Assembly (NCBI GenBank): GCA_013054445.1
Contig: JAAMPI010000273.1
Coordinates: 1-46,176 of the forward strand
Origin: Cudoniella acicularis
Lineage: Eukaryota; Ascomycota; Leotiomycetes; Helotiales; Helotiaceae
DNA length: 46,176 nucleotides
Direction of reading: 5' to 3'
Part shown: in pieces, positions 42,949 to 46,176 of the stretch
Layout: every line of letters starts with the position of its first letter
Position numbering within the stretch: the stretch's first letter is position 1
Notes under the pieces: generated by a model
Database searches by the model: none
Told to the model about the DNA's origin: nothing
The model's input: only the letters and a program-made list of their open reading frames with translations
Program-made: the position numbers and the translations under genes

Positions 42949-43777
42949 CTAGAAAGTCGTCGGCTGCGCCGTGACAGTGACGGTCACGAATGTCTCAGAT
43001 GCGGGAATGCTTATGGTCTAAAACCCCTCAATTAACCCCTATCAAGAAGACGAAATGGAATGTTTGGGACTTACAACGGTAGTAGCATACTCCTCAATAA
43101 TCGTATCGGTACTTGTATACGTCCCCGGGGCACTCGTAATAACACACGAGCACGCGTACCTAGCTACATATCCAAAAGCCCAGTACTGGTTTGTGCCGAA
43201 GATGCCTGGGGGTGTAGTGTAGACTGGATCGCTTCTCCTGGCTAGCATTTTGGGGAGATCTGGTGCGGGTGTTATGACTGCGTTTGTTGCACCGCTGAAG
43301 GGAGTTTTAGCGTAGGGGGGAAGAAAGGATGGGGGATGGGGACGAACGCAGTAACAGTTGTGGTGATAGTAGAGGTAAAGACTTGGTCTGCGGCTGTGCG
43401 CACTGTGAAGGTATATGTTCCTGTTGCGGAAGCGGGGACGATGATGAGCTGGGTGTAGGCCCAGGGTTGGTCCCATACGGAGCAGAAAGCCGATACTAAG
43501 GATTGCGGTTGGCTGGTCGGTTTTGTAAGTATGGTTCCGAAAGATTGTTTAGGAGAAGATCTCTCTTACTAAGTTTTGAAGTTGGTTTGGTACATAGCAT
43601 CCGTTGAGCATTCTGTTTCCGTTAGTTTGGGTTGCTGGTGAAAAGTGAGGGTTGTAATGGGAAGGGCGTACCAGCTGGAGTTGTCCATGGTCCTGAATTG
43701 CAGTTGTAGCATTGCCAGTATGCTGATATGGGTGTGGCGAGTGCCAAAATGGCGGGAAAGAGGGGTGAGGCCCTCAT
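42949..43777 (-). CDS. Small secreted Thr-rich protein, about 218 aa, apparent frameshift in a C run
   Basis: Exons (minus strand) are 43777-43672, 43612-43570, 43512-43075 and 43017-42949. A signal peptide (MRASPLFPAILALATPISA) precedes YWQCYNCNSG. Exon 2 gives AECSTDAMYQTNFKT and exon 3 QPQSLVSAFCSVWDQPWAYT, then a Thr-rich strand (FTSTITTTVTAFVPIP). In exon 3 the frame changes within the six-C run complementary to 43315-43320; one missing C would join this to PYAKTPFSGATNAVITPAP. RSDPVYTTPP, YACSCVITSAPGTYTSTD and the end ETFVTVTVTAQPTTF follow. With that base the coding length is divisible by three. No family is recognised; small size, Cys pairs and secretion are effector- or cell-wall-like. 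Exon 2 is the least certain. Confidence 0.6.
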
Positions 43778-45513
43778 GTTTCTGACTTATGCAGAGATAG
43801 TTATATTCAGATCTTTCGGGATAAGTGATCGACTTTCCGAAGATGAGAAGGCGATATAGACTTGTCTTTCCGTTGTTTTTTTTTTACAACAATCGATGAA
43901 ACGTAATAACGAGACATTCCACTTTTATTTATTTAAAGTTTCCTTGCCATGCCCTTCATCAATGAATTTTACCCCTCCCTTCTTTCAAACCTCCTGACAA
44001 ACCGATCTATCAAATCTTTCGACAACAACTCCGTCCTTCCTATTCAGGGGATTTAAGCTTCTTTCCCTTGCACTAGTATTTGGAACCTCTTTTTCCCTGA
44101 TTGGCTATCCATAAGATCCACCGTGTGGTACCTTGTAGGCTAATAACCGAAGGATTTAGCCCCCTGAAAATGCATGCGCTACGCAACTATATACCTTTTT
44201 AAGACAGGTTGGAGGCGAGATATGGGGAAGTCCGTTGCGAAAGGGAGAAAAAGGTGGAGATGTAATCGCTTACTCACGGGAATGATAGGGGTGGTTTTCG
44301 TGGGGTACCGAGTCTGCCGAATGAGTGCCATGCAGGATTTGGGTCCCTGCATTTCTTGCCTGCCACAAGTATTCTGGGGAAATAACTGGGCCAGATTGAC
44401 GCCCCTTTAGTTCTTCATAAAATCTTAAGCCTGGCTGCTACGATTTATGAAAGGTGACTAAAGAGGACACTACATTCAGGTAGAGTCTCTAATAATAAGA
44501 GATTTTTTAAAATTTATTGACAGGCCCTTAATTAAGTATGTGAAACAGAAGGAATACTACAAGAATTGAGGAATGAGGAACAAGAGACACCAAGTCAAGC
44601 CACGGATACTAGACTACGTACTATTCAGCACAAGTACGCACATCCGAGCATGCTGAGAAATACTACTGCATACTAAGAGTTACGCGCGGAATAGATAAAC
44701 GTTTCGTTCTCGTCTTTCAATATTTAATCTACGGGTTATTATTAAAAGTCGTGTTATTTTATCGTGAATCCGCATATCAAGTTCTTACTGGAAAAATATA
44801 CTATAATAAAAGAAATGTTTCGGCTCTTGCCCGTTGAATTGAATAATACTATGATTTGCTTCGAAATCACAATATCCTGATTGTTTTAGCGTATCCACGA
44901 ACACTGATATAATCTTACATCCATTTCGTGCTTCATATAAAAACTGAGCGTACTATTGCACGAATGAACAATGCGGCGTCAAGACCGTCAGAGGCTTATC
45001 CACTCCGACGACCTCTTACCATTTACTTATTATACGCCTCAAATCAAACTAAAGCAACGAATTGATACACTTTCAATAATAATTACTAAGTCGGACGATA
45101 ATTTGGTAATATGATCGCGTAGGAATTAATTGCTTGGGTTTGAAAAGAGTTCGCCAAGAACATAGCAACACGAAAATTCCATAAATTGCCATGATAGAAG
45201 TTCACGAAAATAGATGCAAATTATACGGTTTACAATAAAACACGTTGATTTTGGAGAGAAATAGGTAGTTGAAGCTGTGAAAGTAATGAGTTTTAAAGAA
45301 GTAAGATTACCATCGCGCGCGAAACAAATTCAACCCAGACCCCTTTTCTCTCATGAATAAGCGAGTCATAACCGAGCCCCTTTTCCACACCATCGCCATC
45401 AAATTCTTCGCCACCGTCACTTATCAACGCAAAAGAAAAGAGAAAGAAGAAAAAACTAATCATCAGAGGACCACCACATCCCACTCTCAAGACTCAAAAG
45501 GCAAACTGGGTCA
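43778..45513. other. Gene-poor AT-rich region
   Basis: About 1.7 kb with long AT-rich stretches (44480-45300) and a T10 run near 43877. Open frames at 44174-44410 and 45293-45547 lack any recognisable feature; the last overlaps the 3' flank of the next gene. Confidence 0.45.
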
Positions 45514-46176
45514 TCACACACGCTTGGCATATCCGAGGTTCGAGTGAGCCTTCCACATATGCTCAGTGAGCTTGTCCGGACGACTGTATCCAGTTCCGGA
45601 GCTCTTGCGGCAACCCGGGATAGTGCAAAGATATGTTCCTCTCTGGGCACGATGTTTGGTTTGTTCATGGCGGATGCGGTCGTAGTCCCGAACGAAAGTT
45701 TTCGTGCAGCCGGGATGGGTGCATGAGACTCGAGCATGTTGCGGTTGCGGGACGACTGGAAGTTGAAGACACCCTTCGAAAGAGACAGTGGTGTTTTCTT
45801 CAAATACATTGGCTGCCTGATCTGGTGTTTTCACAAAAGGAGGCACCATGGCTTTGAAGTCGTAAGGAAGTGGAGCGGCCCGGTCACCTTGGGGGTGAAA
45901 GACGTTTGGATTCATCGTGTTGTAGTGGTCGATAGCATAGTTGGTAACATCGTAGTTGTGGACCGCTTGCAACACAGGGTCCGAACCTTTTTGCCAGTCA
46001 TAGTGTGGGGACGGCAAAACGCCGACATTGTCTGTATGGACGACGTGGCTATAGTTGAGGAGCAAGGAGGTCAAAGTAGGAGTCTCAGCACTTATAAATG
46101 GCCTCTGATCATGAATGTGGGTGCTGGTAGAAGAATACTGCGAGTAGCCTGACTCTCCAGCCTTGTGTGTCCCAGT
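45514..46176 (-). CDS. C2H2 zinc-finger protein, C-terminal part, runs off the window
   Basis: The frame is open from the right edge of the window to a double stop (TGATGA) at 45514, giving at least 220 residues with no start visible. The N-terminal visible part is low-complexity (YSQYSSTST and onward). Two C2H2 fingers lie near the C terminus: CTHPGCTKTF with RIRHEQTKH, and CTIPGCRKSS with KLTEHMWKAH. The spacing is C-x4-C with an H-x4-H end. It is probably a DNA-binding regulator; targets unknown. It lies outside the cluster as I define it. Confidence 0.85.
   Translation of the reverse strand, partial: TGTHKAGESGYSQYSSTSTHIHDQRPFISAETPTLTSLLLNYSHVVHTDNVGVLPSPHYDWQKGSDPVLQAVHNYDVTNYAIDHYNTMNPNVFHPQGDRAAPLPYDFKAMVPPFVKTPDQAANVFEENTTVSFEGCLQLPVVPQPQHARVSCTHPGCTKTFVRDYDRIRHEQTKHRAQRGTYLCTIPGCRKSSGTGYSRPDKLTEHMWKAHSNLGYAKRV

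Noticed and set aside
44174..44410. 78-codon plus-strand frame
   Set aside because: Isolated in AT-rich DNA with no leader, motif or splice signals.
1..46176. tRNA, rRNA, CRISPR, bacterial-type operon signals
   Set aside because: I looked for tRNA T-loop boxes and repeat arrays and saw none; the intron structure rules out a bacterial source.

Overview
The window looks like chromosomal DNA from a filamentous ascomycete (Pezizomycotina). Most genes carry one to eight short GT-AG introns of about 45-110 bp with CTRAC-like branch sites. Leaders are pyrimidine-rich, gene families are typically fungal (Zn2Cys6 regulator, fungal rhodopsin-domain membrane proteins, NmrA-like reductase, NRPS-like synthetase), and coding DNA alternates with very AT-rich intergenic DNA. 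I cannot name the species.

Left flank (1-16 kb): a dynamin-type GTPase; a repeat-bearing gap with a diverged duplication and a 374-bp TA-flanked inverted-repeat element (MITE); a fungal rhodopsin-domain membrane protein; a secreted PEBP-like protein with a 10-bp micro-exon and a GC-AG intron; a 444-aa protein of unknown function that appears cut short by a frameshift; a Cys4 membrane protein; a 47-aa small protein; and an NADPH-dependent FMN reductase.

Core (16.6-42.6 kb): what looks like one secondary-metabolite gene cluster. In order it holds a Zn2Cys6 regulator (-), a degraded FAD monooxygenase (+), a single-exon A-T-TE NRPS-like synthetase (-), O-methyltransferase 1 (+), cytochrome P450 1 (-), O-methyltransferase 2 (-), a rhodopsin-domain membrane protein (+), a 14-TM-type MFS exporter (-), cytochrome P450 2 (+, frameshifted before its haem loop) and an NmrA-like reductase (+). 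A-T-TE enzymes of this architecture activate aryl-pyruvic acids and dimerise them to terphenylquinones or furanones. The inferred pathway is dimerisation, then O-methylation, P450 oxidation and possible reduction, then export. No aminotransferase and no prenyltransferase is seen, so the keto-acid precursor would come from elsewhere.

Right flank (42.6-46.2 kb): a small secreted Thr-rich protein, an AT-rich gene-free stretch, and the C-terminal part of a C2H2 zinc-finger protein that runs off the window.

Five genes show an apparent one-base deletion in or beside a homopolymer. This may reflect uncorrected sequence error rather than true gene loss, and should be settled before any of them is called a pseudogene. 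The FAD monooxygenase also has two in-frame stops and is the best true pseudogene candidate.
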